From positions 1,012,908-1,076,907 of the forward strand of contig MU006786.1 in NCBI GenBank assembly GCA_010093635.1: a stretch of DNA of 64,000 bases. Reading direction: 5' to 3'. The notes under the pieces were generated by a model, which worked only from the letters and a program-made list of their open reading frames with translations, was not told the DNA's origin and did no database searches. Both the position numbers and the translations under genes were made by a program. Position 1 is the first letter of the stretch; the number at the start of each line of letters is the position of its first letter. Below, in pieces: positions 21,935 through 32,020 of the stretch. The stretch comes from Massarina eburnea CBS 473.64 (lineage: Eukaryota > Ascomycota > Dothideomycetes > Pleosporales > Massarinaceae).

Positions 21935-23617
21935 ATGAAGAGTGAGACGCTACTTCATCAACATCCTCCCACTCCGCCAAATGTCCATGCCGACCTCCAG
22001 AATAGTCTCGATCAGCTAGTTCAATACAATGCCGAGCGTAGTTTTCCTTATGACGAGTCCCATGCGTACGGAGCTGGGTACGGCTCTCCAGGCCCAACGC
22101 TCCACGATGGATTCTCTCAACATTCGGCGCATGTAGGAAGCCAAGCCGGCGAGTCTTTTGGGTTAGGCATCCAATATGTACGTCGAAGCCATCTTGGCTT
22201 GCTATTGTGGTAGCTAATGAATACATAGGATGGGTATAGCCAGAGCCCAGCATACTACCAGGAAGGCCAGCACAACGGATTGTCGGCAAGTACATGTTTG
22301 TCGAACAAAGAGGCGCGTGCTAACATTACAAAGGGAAGCCAGGCCATGTTCTCGGGCTCACCTCCTACGCCAAGATCCACGACCGAGAATGACGATGGCG
22401 GACGCCAAACGCGAAGCAACCGAACACTTGCGCCCTCTAGCTCACCCCGAGAGGAAGAACGGCCCAAAGCTAAACCGGCCTCGAAAGCGAAGAAAGCGAA
22501 AGCTGCAAAAGGCGACAAGCCCAAGATGCCGAAACTGACAGCGCCCTTGAGTATCCTGACCAAGGAACTGGTCAACATACCCGTTCGCAATATGGAAGAG
22601 TGGGTGAACCGATCGGTAGAAGTAAGGCGAAAAGAGGTCGAAAAGCGCAATGGGTACGTCACTAGGCCCATGAACTCGTTCATGTTGTATCGATCCGCAT
22701 ACGCCGAGAGGACGAAGCAGTGGTGTCTTCAAAACAACCACCAAATTGTGTCCTCAGTCTCAGGGGAAAGCTGGCCTCTTGAACCGCCTGCTATTCGCGA
22801 ACTATACAACGAGTACGCTAAGCTCGAGAGGATCAATCACCAGAACGCGCACCCAACATACAAGTTCTCTCCGAGCAAGACGGCAGCGCCAGCACGCAAG
22901 CGGAAAGGAGAGTTCTCGGAAGAAGAGCCAAGCGACCTCGACGACGCCGAATGGAATCCAGGACAGGGAAGGTCGAGGCCGCGACAATCGAGGCGGGCAG
23001 ACCGAAGTATGGGCTATCCGGCAAACGGCATGAACAGCGAATATTTCGATCGAAGCTTTGGTCCGAACGGTAATGGGATCAACAAGTCGAGCTGGGACAT
23101 GAGCAATGAAGGACGGCCGATGCCTATGTCTATGGGTCACGAGGACATGTACAATCAGTATTTCCAGACTTCAATGCATCCGGGTATGAGTATGAATGCC
23201 GGCGTCATGGACGATCTGCGACTTCGGAGGGTCGACACGCCCATTTCATCGATGCAATTCTCGCCGGATCACGCGCTACTGGGTCTGCCCGGGGGCAATG
23301 CAGTGGACCTAATGCAGCAGCTGCATTCGCATAGCAGCACGCCTCTTGGAGGAGAGTCTCAGGTGGATCCAATGCTCCTAGCCTTCGACGATGGCCACCA
23401 CAACGTCGGCGCAGTCCCAGTGCAGCACCCTGAGTTCCGGAACGGCCACATGAGCATGATTGACCGAGAGCTTGACCACCATGGCGTTGACGGTCTCATC
23501 AATGGCGGCTCAGGGCAGGAAGAGTACCGACCGGACCCATGGCAACCGGATCCTAGTATGGGGACGATGGAACAGGAGTCGGAATTCGACAAGTGGGGGT
23601 TGATAGGTGATCATTAG
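21935..23617 (+). CDS. HMG-box (SOX/MATA-like) transcription factor
   Basis: Sequence-specific DNA-binding regulator of the MATA_HMG class, a group including mating and development regulators. Exons 21935-22177 and 22229-23617 (51-bp intron, gtacgt...acatag), giving 543 aa; the join gives IQYDGYSQSPAYYQEG. The HMG box lies near residues 225-300: RPMNSFMLYRSAYAERTKQW, NNHQIVSSVSGESWPLEP, and IRELYNEYAKLERINHQNAH. Just before it is a basic KAKPASKAKKAKAAKGDKPK stretch, and after it KRKGEFSEEEPSDLDDAEW. The rest is disordered and rich in Met, Gly, Ser and His, with short repeats such as MGHEDMYNQYF. The spacing of Trp and Pro in the box is standard, so binding should be intact. The specific regulator cannot be named from sequence. 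Confidence 0.9.
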
Positions 23618-24036
23618 CTGTATCGTGTATCCAATATGTATATGTACGGGAAGGCACGCTGATCTCTCGTTCGGTTGTCGTGGCTATAGCTACGGAGGGA
23701 ATACCCGTGGTCCTGCCGTTTGGGCGGCAGTATGACAAGCTCATCCCGTTTTCTCTAATCGTTACTGCTTTACCTATCCGAACCTCTTCTTTGAGTTCAT
23801 TGTCCATTGAAATCAGTGACGCGTGAAGGATGACAGACACTGTTGGAGACGCCGGGAAGTCGCGATGAGGTCGCTCACGTAGCGCGTCGTTCTGGGTTAG
23901 CGTTAGCCGGTGCAGGTGGGACGCGCCGTTCCCGAGGACTCCATTTCTTCGTCAGCGGCACTGCACATATGGTGAACACAGCCATCAAGCAATGGTACTC
24001 CAAGCCAATAACGTAGACGCTGCGTAAAAATTTGCA
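23618..24036. other. Intergenic between HMG-box gene and PSF1
   Basis: About 420 bases holding the 3' end of the HMG gene and the PSF1 promoter. No gene or named element is visible. Confidence 0.4.
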
Positions 24037-24796
24037 ATGTACGGAGAGACGGGATTCAAGCTGGTACTCTACATACCCCGCCCGCACGCCTAACTTCTAA
24101 CGACACAAGGTCCAAGCCGCGAAGCGCGAACAGGCCCTCGCCCACCTGCCACCGTACCAGACTGAACTCGTCCGTGCAACGACACGCGAAGTGCGCGACC
24201 TCGACAAAGATGTGGCCAGCATCCTGGAGCCCTTTGCGGGGTCTTTCAACCCCTCCTCCGAGCCCGCCGTCGCCTGTGGGCTGCTCACAAACCACCTCTG
24301 CATGCGGAGGAATAAGCGCTGCCTGCTTGCCTACCACCGGACGCGCACGGACAAGCTGGACGAGATGTGCTGGGGCGGCATTGACGTCCTAGAGCGGCAA
24401 CAGCAGCAAGTCAACAGGGCTGGTGGTGGGGAGGGAGGGGCGATGGGCGGGGAGGGCGGATCGAATTCGAACGGGAGCAGCCTGAGTCCGGAAGAAGAGG
24501 AATACGTCCGGCAGTACAGCGACTTGCTTGCCGCGTACAAGGGACAATGGACGGACGTTGATCTTACGGGCAGTCTGGAGCCGCCAAAGGACCTGTTCAT
24601 TGACGTGCGCGTGCTCAAAGACGCGGGTGAGATTCAGACCGAATACGGGTATGTGGGCCTGTGACCAGCATGGCCAAAAGACTGGGTGCTAACTGCTGGC
24701 AGGGCCATCACTCTGACGAAGAATAGCCAGTTCTACGTGCGGCAGGGAGACGTCGAGCGGCTGATACAGCAGGGCTATCTCCAGCGCCTGAGCTGA
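24037..24796 (+). CDS. PSF1: DNA replication complex GINS subunit PSF1
   Basis: Subunit of the GINS tetramer, part of the CMG helicase at replication forks in the nucleus. Exons 24037-24063, 24110-24648 and 24703-24796, giving 219 aa, the family length. The first exon is only 27 nt (MYGETGFKL); its 46-bp intron has a CTAAC branch site. Seen: ALAHLPPYQTELVRATTREV, DVASILEPFAGSFNPSSEP, NHLCMRRNKRCLLAYHRTRT, a Gly/Ser-rich insert (about 125-150), then EEEYVRQYSDLLAAYKGQW, TDVDLTGSLEPPKDLFIDVR, and the C-terminal B domain AITLTKNSQFYVRQGDVERL after the second intron. All motifs match fungal PSF1. The downstream neighbour is a transposon inserted about 465 bases past the stop. Confidence 0.97.
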
Positions 24797-25261
24797 CGAT
24801 GGGTGCGGGGTTGGACAGGGATCAGCCGACGGGTATACGGTCTGTAGACGTTGTAGTTGGCGATGGAAGAAGTAGAAGATTGAAAAGTCAACCCAAAGAA
24901 GAACAGACCACAGAGCACATGTGCCCCTCTCCATGCACGGCGCAGACACTAGCGCAGAAGCTACAGCGGGCCGGCAGTCCCGCATGCAGCTCCTCCCCTC
25001 ACATGTTTCTCGTCGCCAGCCGTCGCCATCGACCCCTTTCGTGGTGCAATTCCGCGCAATTGAAGGCGAATGTTGACAATGAATGCAGCTCTCTATGCGA
25101 CAGGCTCCCGCCGATGGCAACGACGCCGACTGTGGGCGCGGGTGATGGGCTCATGCATGCCCGCACCTTGGCGCAATGACGCAGGCGCGAACGGCTCAGC
25201 AAAATTTCACTCCATGGCCTTCTAGCCCAGCCCGTATGCAGTACAATTCACTCCCAACGAC
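24797..25261. other. Intergenic, PSF1 3' flank to transposon
   Basis: About 465 bases of GC-rich sequence with no supported gene. It ends at the TA dinucleotide (25262-25263) that flanks the mobile element. Confidence 0.4.
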
Positions 25262-25263
25262 TA

Positions 25264-25365
25264 CAAGGGTGGAGCATGAACGGGTTGCCCCCTCCCCCTG
25301 TCGCCCTTAGCGTCTTGGCCGAAAAGACGGCCGATTTCTCAACTCTCTGAGAGTCAATTTTGACG
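25264..25365 (+). repeat. Left terminal inverted repeat of the Tc1/mariner element
   Basis: 102 bases identical to the reverse complement of 26850-26951, preceded by TA at 25262-25263. Confidence 0.93.
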
Positions 25366-25553
25366 GTTTTTGATGGTTTTGAGTTCGATTTTGAAGTTGA
25401 TAGTAGGAAGGATAGTCAAATTGATCAATAGACTACTCTAAATAGGCCTTTTGGCGCGGATTAATGGTTGTTCCGGAGGTCTTGGCGCACATAAGTGCCT
25501 CAGAATTGACTAAAACGCTGCCCGATTCTAGAAAGACGGCATATTTCCCACAA

Positions 25554-26612
25554 CTACCACTTAGTATGGCCTCCTTTGGCGTCAATTACTGCCTGGCACC
25601 GTTCCCTCATGTTACTGACGTATTTCTCGAAGTCAGAAACCTGTAGTTTAGCCCATTCTGCCTCTGCTATCGCCCGTACCTCTGCCTCAGTCTTCGGAAA
25701 GTGTTTACCAATTCGATACTTCAACAACCGCCAAACGTTCTCGATAGGGTTAAGGTCAGGTGAATTGGCAGGCCATTTCATGCGTACAGTGCCAAGGTGA
25801 TTGTGAAGAGCGCGTGTATCCTTTGCCGTATGGGATGAAGCTCCATCCTCCATCAGAATCGGTGCTGTTATAGTACCTTTGAAGGCCTCAATAACAGGTA
25901 CAATCCTTTCCCTGTACAGTTCACCGTTGACGTTACCCCAATCCTTTTGAAAAACAACAACAGGACCTTTAGACGCGCTTGTTATACAACCCCATATCAT
26001 ACACGCTGAATAGCCTCGAAACTTAGGTACGCAACAAGACGGCAAGTACTTCTCCTCTGGCGTACGCGTAACCCAGACCTGCCCAAAGGCTCCACACTTG
26101 ATAGAGCACTCATCAGTCCATATAACATGAGACCACTGAGCTGGAGTCCAATTCACGTGTTGTTCAGCCCACTCTAATCGATCCTTTTTGTGTTTCTCCG
26201 TAAGAAGTGGTTTTTCGGTGGCGACGCGTCGGTGATACTGCTCCTTTTCGAAGGCTGCGTACAAAGTACGCTTACAAGCAGATATGCCCTCCAATTGAGC
26301 TATCTCGAGATAGGATAATCGCCGATGGTACGCGTCGATAGTAGCGCGTTGTACAAGGCGGCGTCTTTTCGGTGTATCAAGTATTGGTGGCCTGCCTGGA
26401 GGCTTCTTTGGCGTGCCTTCTGTACTGCATATATGGCGTACAGTAGAGCGAGGTATTTGAAATAGTTCGTACAATTGAGTATAAGAGTACCCAGCATATG
26501 TGTGTAGAGTTTTGACTTGAAGACGTTGACGATAGGTAAGGCGTCCGTTTTTCTCTGTAGAAGCAATAGCCTTGTCGCGAGGGCGTATTTGGTGTCGGTG
26601 TAAGGAAGGCAT
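25554..26612 (-). CDS. Tc1/mariner transposase, DD34E
   Basis: Cut-and-paste transposase that recognises the element's inverted repeats. Single exon, 352 aa, using the ATG at 26612 (MPSLHRHQIRPRDKAIAS). The N-terminal helix-turn-helix pair shows YAGYSYTQLYELFQIPRSTV near 40 and a GRPP hinge motif (KKPPGRPP). The DDE domain has the first aspartate in HVIWTDECSIK, the second in PILMEDGASSHTAKD and the glutamate in SPDLNPIENVWRLLK. Counting between the second Asp and the Glu gives 34 residues, so DD34E. No stop or frameshift interrupts the frame, so the protein could be functional. It carries no sign of heavy C-to-T decay. Confidence 0.95.
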   Translation of the reverse strand: MPSLHRHQIRPRDKAIASTEKNGRLTYRQRLQVKTLHTYAGYSYTQLYELFQIPRSTVRHICSTEGTPKKPPGRPPILDTPKRRRLVQRATIDAYHRRLSYLEIAQLEGISACKRTLYAAFEKEQYHRRVATEKPLLTEKHKKDRLEWAEQHVNWTPAQWSHVIWTDECSIKCGAFGQVWVTRTPEEKYLPSCCVPKFRGYSACMIWGCITSASKGPVVVFQKDWGNVNGELYRERIVPVIEAFKGTITAPILMEDGASSHTAKDTRALHNHLGTVRMKWPANSPDLNPIENVWRLLKYRIGKHFPKTEAEVRAIAEAEWAKLQVSDFEKYVSNMRERCQAVIDAKGGHTKW

Positions 26613-26849
26613 GATAGTAACAACAAGCTTGTACAATAACTAAACGTGTACAGAGGCAGTGAGGGTACAGAGAGTGTTAAGAAATCACGCGTCTTCTTGG
26701 AATCACAACAATCCTACGTCAGCACGGCCGGATCAACAGTTGATCCGAGCTAAAACGCCCATTTCTACGCGTCTATTGATCAATTTGACTATCCTTCCTA
26801 CTATCAACTTCAAAAATCAGCAGAATTGAGCTCGAAATCGTACAGAAAT

Positions 26850-26951
26850 CGTCAAAATTGACTCTCAGAGAGTTGAGAAATCGGCCGTCTTTTCGGCCAA
26901 GACGCTAAGGGCGACAGGGGGAGGGGGCAACCCGTTCATGCTCCACCCTTG
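26850..26951 (-). repeat. Right terminal inverted repeat of the Tc1/mariner element
   Basis: 102 bases identical to the reverse complement of 25264-25365, followed by TA at 26952-26953. Confidence 0.93.
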
Positions 26952-27226
26952 TACCATGCAGACCCAGAATTTTGCTGCTACCACCCGACCCTAGTCGCTC
27001 ACTAGCAGTGGATTTTTGGACTCGCCCACGGGCCTGGGTTCCCGCCTACTAGTCCGCCCGTTAATAGACCGGCCTCTCCTCTTGCCATCTCTACACCACT
27101 GCTCCTTCCTCTCCGTACGGCAGCTTCTCCACTGGGAATGTTGGGGCGCTAGAGCACCGCTCTTTCCTGTCCTCCACGCTCGCTCCTTCCGCTCTCTCGC
27201 CGCACACTGAAGATCCAGCGCCCAGG

Positions 27227-30200
27227 ATGCCGCCCCGTCTGCTCCCGCGCCGCGACGAGTCGAGCCCCACGCAGCAGCCGCAACACCACAGCGACGCCGA
27301 ATTCTATGCCGACCTGCTCCAGCCCGACTATGGCTCCAGCATGCCCAGCGCCGTCCCCCGGTCCCGTCCGATAAGGGCACAGTCGAACGCGTCCGCCACG
27401 CTCTCTTCCTCGTACACGCCGCGCAACCCCATCCGGTCTTTTGCACACCAAACGTCGCATGGCGTCGACAACCCGCAGTACTCGTCGCATGGCGTGCGTG
27501 AGCGGACCCAGGAGCTGGCTGCATATGCCCTCGACACGGAAGCCTACCAGGGCCCGCGCCCGCGACCGAGCGCCGTCGACGCGGATGGCTTCAGTGTCTC
27601 CAGCAAGCGGGGGTCAGTTGCCGATGGCGAGGGCCGGACGTCGCTGGACTCGTATGACACGCAGGCCATCTTGGAAGAAGACACCGAGTCCGACTCCCCG
27701 GAGTCGGTGGTCGGCCTGGACAGGCAGGCAGAGGACGCTTCGGCCAACACGAGATGGCGACGGCAGGAAGAGAGATATGTTCGCCCATACCTTGTCGACG
27801 ACACGGAGGAGACGCCCCTGCTGCCCAAAATGCCCAGAGCTAGACTCGTCCGCTCCAACGACTTCAAGGTACGGGTCCGAGAGTCCTTCGCCGTTGGTCG
27901 CGAACACCTCGCGCGCCTCGGAAGGAATGCGACGAACCCGAAGAACTACACCAAGGATGCGGCCGTCAAGGGCGCAGTCGCGAGTCTGCAAACCGCCTCG
28001 GCCGTCTTCCTCGGTCTGCTGTTGAACATTCTGGACGCACTTTCGTACGGCTACATCCTGTTCCCGCTCGGAAGCTCCATCTTCAGCGAGACGGGTCCAG
28101 ACGGCATATCCATCTTCTTCGTTAGCTGCATCGTCTCGCAGCTGTGCTACTCGCTGGGCTTGTCGGCCTTCAAGGGCGGCGTGGGCTCCGAGATGATCGA
28201 GGTTGTGCCCTTCTTCCACAAAATGGCTTACTCTATCATGGCAAGAATGAAAGGCCAAAGCCCGGAGGCTATCATGGCAACTACCATAGTAGCCTACTGT
28301 CTGAGCTCCATCGTCACAGGCTCTATATTCCTGGCCCTGGGTAGCTTCAAATTAGGAAACCTGGTCAGCTTCTTCCCGCGACACATCCTGATCGGTTGTA
28401 TCGGAGGTGTTGGATTCTTCCTCTTCGTCACCGGCATCGAAGTCTCCGCTCGACTGGAAGGGAATTTGAACTATGACATGGCCACACTACATAAGCTCTT
28501 TGCAGGAGATACCGTCTATCTATGGCTACTTCCGTTATCCTTGGCCATTGCCCTTCTAGTCATACGGCGACACGTCAAAAGCCCCGTTGTTCTTCCGGCA
28601 TTTTTCATAGGTACGTGACTCCCACAGGACCCCAAGACAGCGCCCTGACTTTATGCGTGATATTAGGAATATTTGCCACTTTTTACCTCATTGTCAAAGT
28701 CATTCTCCGATTGGATTTGGAGTCCGTCCGCAATTCTGGCTGGGTCTTTGAGAGACCAGAGGCTGGAGTTCCTTTTTACAGGTTCTACACTTATTTCAGT
28801 ATGCTCTCTAGGGATGTAAATCGGGGTGTATATGCTAACGGAGTACAGAATTCGGACAAATTGATGGAGCAGCTCTAGCGAGCAGTATTCCAACTATGTT
28901 CGCATTGTCCTTTTTCGGCATCATACATGTTCCCATCAATGTACCAGCACTCGGGGCTGCGGTCAAGGAAGATAATATTAATGTTAACCGGGAGCTAATC
29001 GCTCATGGCATCTCAAACACGCTTTCGGGATGCGTTGGCAGCATTCAGAATTACCTGGTGTACGCTAACAGCATCATGTTCATTGACAACGGCGGTGACT
29101 CGAGACTTGCTGGCATTCTACTTGCAGTCGCCACGACTGCTGTTTGGATGGCTGGTCCGAGTATGATCGGCTTCATTCCCATTTGTCTCGTCGGTGCCTT
29201 GATCTTCTTGCTCGGTATCGAGCTCATGCAAGAAGCCCTCTGGGACCCCTTCGGCAAGTGTCACAGACTCGAATACCTCACCATTGTCGCAATCGTACTC
29301 GTCATGGGCGTCTATGACTTCGTTGTCGGCATATTCGTAGGTATTGTGTTAGCCTGCGTGAGCTACGTAGTCCAGTCATCCCGGGTCCCTGCAGTGCGGG
29401 CAACATACAGTGGCGAGGTTGCGGAGTCCACTGTTCGTCGCGTAAGTACCGTATATTGATGATTCCCTCGATGAGCTTCGCTGACTTCGCTTCCAACATA
29501 GCCTCGTGCCGACCGCCGGTATCTTAACAAGGTCCGCGGTCAGATCCGCGTTATCAAGCTGAGCGGATTCCTCTTCTTCGGGACTATCGTATCTGTGGAA
29601 GAGTACATGCGGTCTCTGATCGATGACGAGACATTTGAAAAGCAACCCATCAGCTTCATCATCGTGGACTTTTCATACGTTGTACGTATATCCCCGTTCG
29701 ACTGACATCCATCTGAATGAGCTCTACTGACTTTGTATCCCAAAATCCAGGTAGATGTCGACTTCTCTAGTTCAGAGGGCTTCCAGCGCATCAACCGAGT
29801 CCTCAACGGAAGAGACGTCAAGATGATTGTCTCGGGCGTTTCGTTCACAAATAAAGTTGGCCAAGCTTTACAGAACGTGGGTCTACTGGATGAGGAGAAG
29901 GGCGATAGAGCATGTCCACCACCACAGGTGTTTGAAGACTTAAACACCGCACTCGAAGGGTGCGAGAACGAACTCCTGGAGATTTTCTACAACCACTGCA
30001 AGTCCCCCTCGTCACGACGACAGCGCACGCCACCGAAGACCATTGCCAGCTCCGCGCCATCGAGTAACGTCAGTTTTGCCGGCTCTCCAACCTCTTCTCT
30101 AAATGTCAACCCCCTAGACCCCAACTTCTCCTCTCCCCGTCGTGGCGCACGCTACCTCGCCGCCGCCTCCACCTTCCTTGAACAGGGGACCTCCCAATCA

Positions 30201-30811
30201 CCTTCCTTTAGCGAAGCAGAAAATGATTCGGCTCCCGTACTTCTCTCCAAGTGGAAGAACTTTTCACAGCCGACTAAGATCATCCTTCAGACGTTCGAAG
30301 ATGTATCGGTTAAGAACGAGGACTTTTGGCATGTCGCTGCACCGTACTTTGAGAGGAAAGAATACCCCGCTGGTACCATATTGTACTCGCGCGGCGATGA
30401 GCCGAACGGGTTTTACATTCTGGAAAAGGGCCGATTTAGGACTGAGTATGAGCTTGAGCAGGGGAGCTTCTACGAGGTTATCTTGCCAGGTACGACCTGT
30501 GGTGAGCTTCCGTTCTTCTCGGAGACGGATAGGACTGGGTAAGTGGTTCTTATACGGTTACTCGACTTTGCTAACATGTCATAGAACTGTCGTGGCTGAG
30601 AATGATTCAGTCGCCTGGCTCCTCACACGACAGAAATATAAAGAGCTTGAGCAAAAGCATCGTGATGTCTCCACCGAGCTTTTGAAGGTTGGCTTGAAGT
30701 TGACCAAGGAGAGGTTGGACGCTATCACTTCGTATGCATTCTGCCCTACCCATCTTGCTTTCCGGACAGAAGACTAATATCCGCAGATACGTCCTTGTCA
30801 CTGCTTCTTAA
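27227..30811 (+). CDS. VSB1: SulP transporter with STAS and cyclic-nucleotide-binding domains (Vsb1-like)
   Basis: Resembles yeast Vsb1 (YGR125W), linked to vacuolar storage of basic amino acids. Seven exons: 27227-28610, 28667-28798, 28849-29441, 29502-29681, 29751-30538, 30585-30731 and 30787-30811, giving 1082 aa; the last exon is 25 nt (YVLVTAS and stop). Residues 1-220 are a disordered, acidic, probably cytosolic tail. The SulP membrane domain (about 250-690) includes LLLNILDALSYGYILFPLGS, GSEMIEVVPFFHKMAYSIM and FGIIHVPINVPALGAAVKED. The STAS domain follows (about 704-810), with IRVIKLSGFLFFGTIVSVEE and FIIVDFSYVVDVDFSS. A cNMP-binding-like fold (about 936-1055) shows YPAGTILYSRGDEPNGFYIL and TCGELPFFSETDRTGTVVAE. 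All joins restore the family pattern. The Tc1/mariner element ends 275 bases upstream of the start, within the likely promoter. The ligand of the C-terminal domain and the transported solute are unproven here. Confidence 0.92.
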
Positions 30812-31777
30812 TGACATGTAATCGGGCTAGCACTCTAGATGGGGTCAACGCGAAGATGTAGAAGTATGTGCGATAGGAGAATATTGTGCGAATTGTGTAT
30901 ATCATTTCGGGCTTGTTTGCATAGCGTGCGTTAAACCATTGGAATTGTAGATTCACGGTCGAAATTTACGATGATTGGTTGTTGAGAAATCTTAGTCTTT
31001 GGTTACTCATACAAACCCATTTAATTTAAACTTGCAACATAATGCTCCCAAGAACCATGGGTTTCGATTTGAAAATCCTCCTTCTGTCACTGTATACCTC
31101 ACCCGCCTTCTCCTCTACCCCCCCTCAGCTTTGCCATAACCATTTTGCTCGGCGGACGTGAAGAAGAGCGCCAGCGCATCCAAAAGCTTCAGGGCAAAGA
31201 AGCTGGGCAATCTGGCGGGTTTCATAGACCTGTCGACTCCGACCGGGTTTATGTTTCAGGAGAGAAGGACAGGGTTTCGTTGGAAGGATGCGTGGGATGG
31301 TGTTGCGTATGAGGGGTTTTTAAATGTTTTCATGGATAGTTGGGGCGTGCCGGTCACGGAATTGCTTTATTTCTATTCCAACCAAAGCATGAACTGATAC
31401 GGACTTGAATTGATGTCTTGATTCATTCGAATTAGGTCTATTGGGTCTCCCTACTCCGCGCGTAAATTGAGATTGTTAAGACAGATGATTAGAGGAAACT
31501 GACAGTCACACCACACACACCCGCTAACATCACCATGCCCTCTACGAGGACCCCCTCCACCTCCGGCTCCACCTATGGCTCCACCTCCAGCTCCACTTTA
31601 GCTCCACCCTAGCTCCGGCTCCACCTCCACCTCCACCTCCAACTCCAACTGTAGCTCCATAACGCCCCATAAACCTGGCAACAAAACAAGGACGCTATCA
31701 AGGGGACGACAAACCATCCGACAAAGCCCTACCCGGAACAGTACACCTCCTCGATTCGCCATCGCAACCAGCAGACT
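30812..31777. other. Intergenic with a small open frame and a minisatellite
   Basis: About 970 bases. A 79-codon frame at 31158-31397 is open but begins with GTG and matches no family, so it is not called. A GCTCCACCT-type minisatellite occupies 31553-31658 (listed separately). Confidence 0.4.
31553..31658. repeat. Imperfect CTCCAC/GGCTCC minisatellite
   Basis: About 106 bases built from degenerate 6- and 9-base units (ctccac, ctccggctc, cacctccac). In one frame it reads Ser/Thr/Pro-rich and is then broken by TAG, so it is probably not coding. Confidence 0.7.
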
Positions 31778-32020
31778 TCACCAGAACTTCCCTGCTCGCT
31801 TCTTCTCGGTGTTCAACAACTCCAGCTGCTGCCTTATCCCCATGAGCTCATCCCTGTGCTTCTGTTTCGTATCCTCTAGTAGCCGCGCATGCTCCTTCTT
31901 GAGCTCCGTAAACTCCTCTTCCAGCTTCTCGTGCCAAGGATAGAGGACGAATATCTGGAAGCATAGTGCCGAAGAACCAATGACGAAGTTTGTCAGGGAG
32001 AAGCCGCGAGTTATCAACAT
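31778..32020 (-). CDS. Small single-pass membrane protein with coiled coil
   Basis: 80-aa predicted protein (MLITRGFSLTN start at 32020). It has one hydrophobic segment, TNFVIGSSALCFQIFVLYPW (about 10-29), followed by a charged heptad-like helix EKLEEEFTELKKEHARLLED...ELMGIRQQLELL. Its size and layout resemble small mitochondrial inner-membrane or assembly proteins of ascomycetes, but I cannot name the family with confidence. The frame is open upstream to a non-ATG codon at 32110 with basic residues (RKQSFPLRRQNTRIRQLL), so an upstream leader exon or a non-AUG start is possible and would look like a mitochondrial targeting peptide. The product is therefore recorded as hypothetical. Confidence 0.6.
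   Translation of the reverse strand: MLITRGFSLTNFVIGSSALCFQIFVLYPWHEKLEEEFTELKKEHARLLEDTKQKHRDELMGIRQQLELLNTEKKRAGKFW

Larger units (their letters stand above)
25264..26951. mobile_element. Complete Tc1/mariner-type DNA transposon
   Basis: A 1688-bp class II element. It is bounded by terminal inverted repeats starting caagggtggagcatg and flanked on both sides by TA (25262-25263 and 26952-26953), the expected Tc1/mariner target duplication. The outer 102 bases of the two ends are identical when one is reversed. After a diverged block of about 25-45 bases a second inverted stretch of about 38 bases matches (25391-25430 with 26774-26812). One open transposase gene lies inside on the minus strand. 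It is inserted between PSF1 and the SulP-type transporter. Intact ends plus an open transposase suggest recent arrival. Confidence 0.95.

Noticed and set aside
31158..31397. 79-codon plus frame
   Set aside because: Begins with GTG, no family resemblance and no intron that would supply an ATG.
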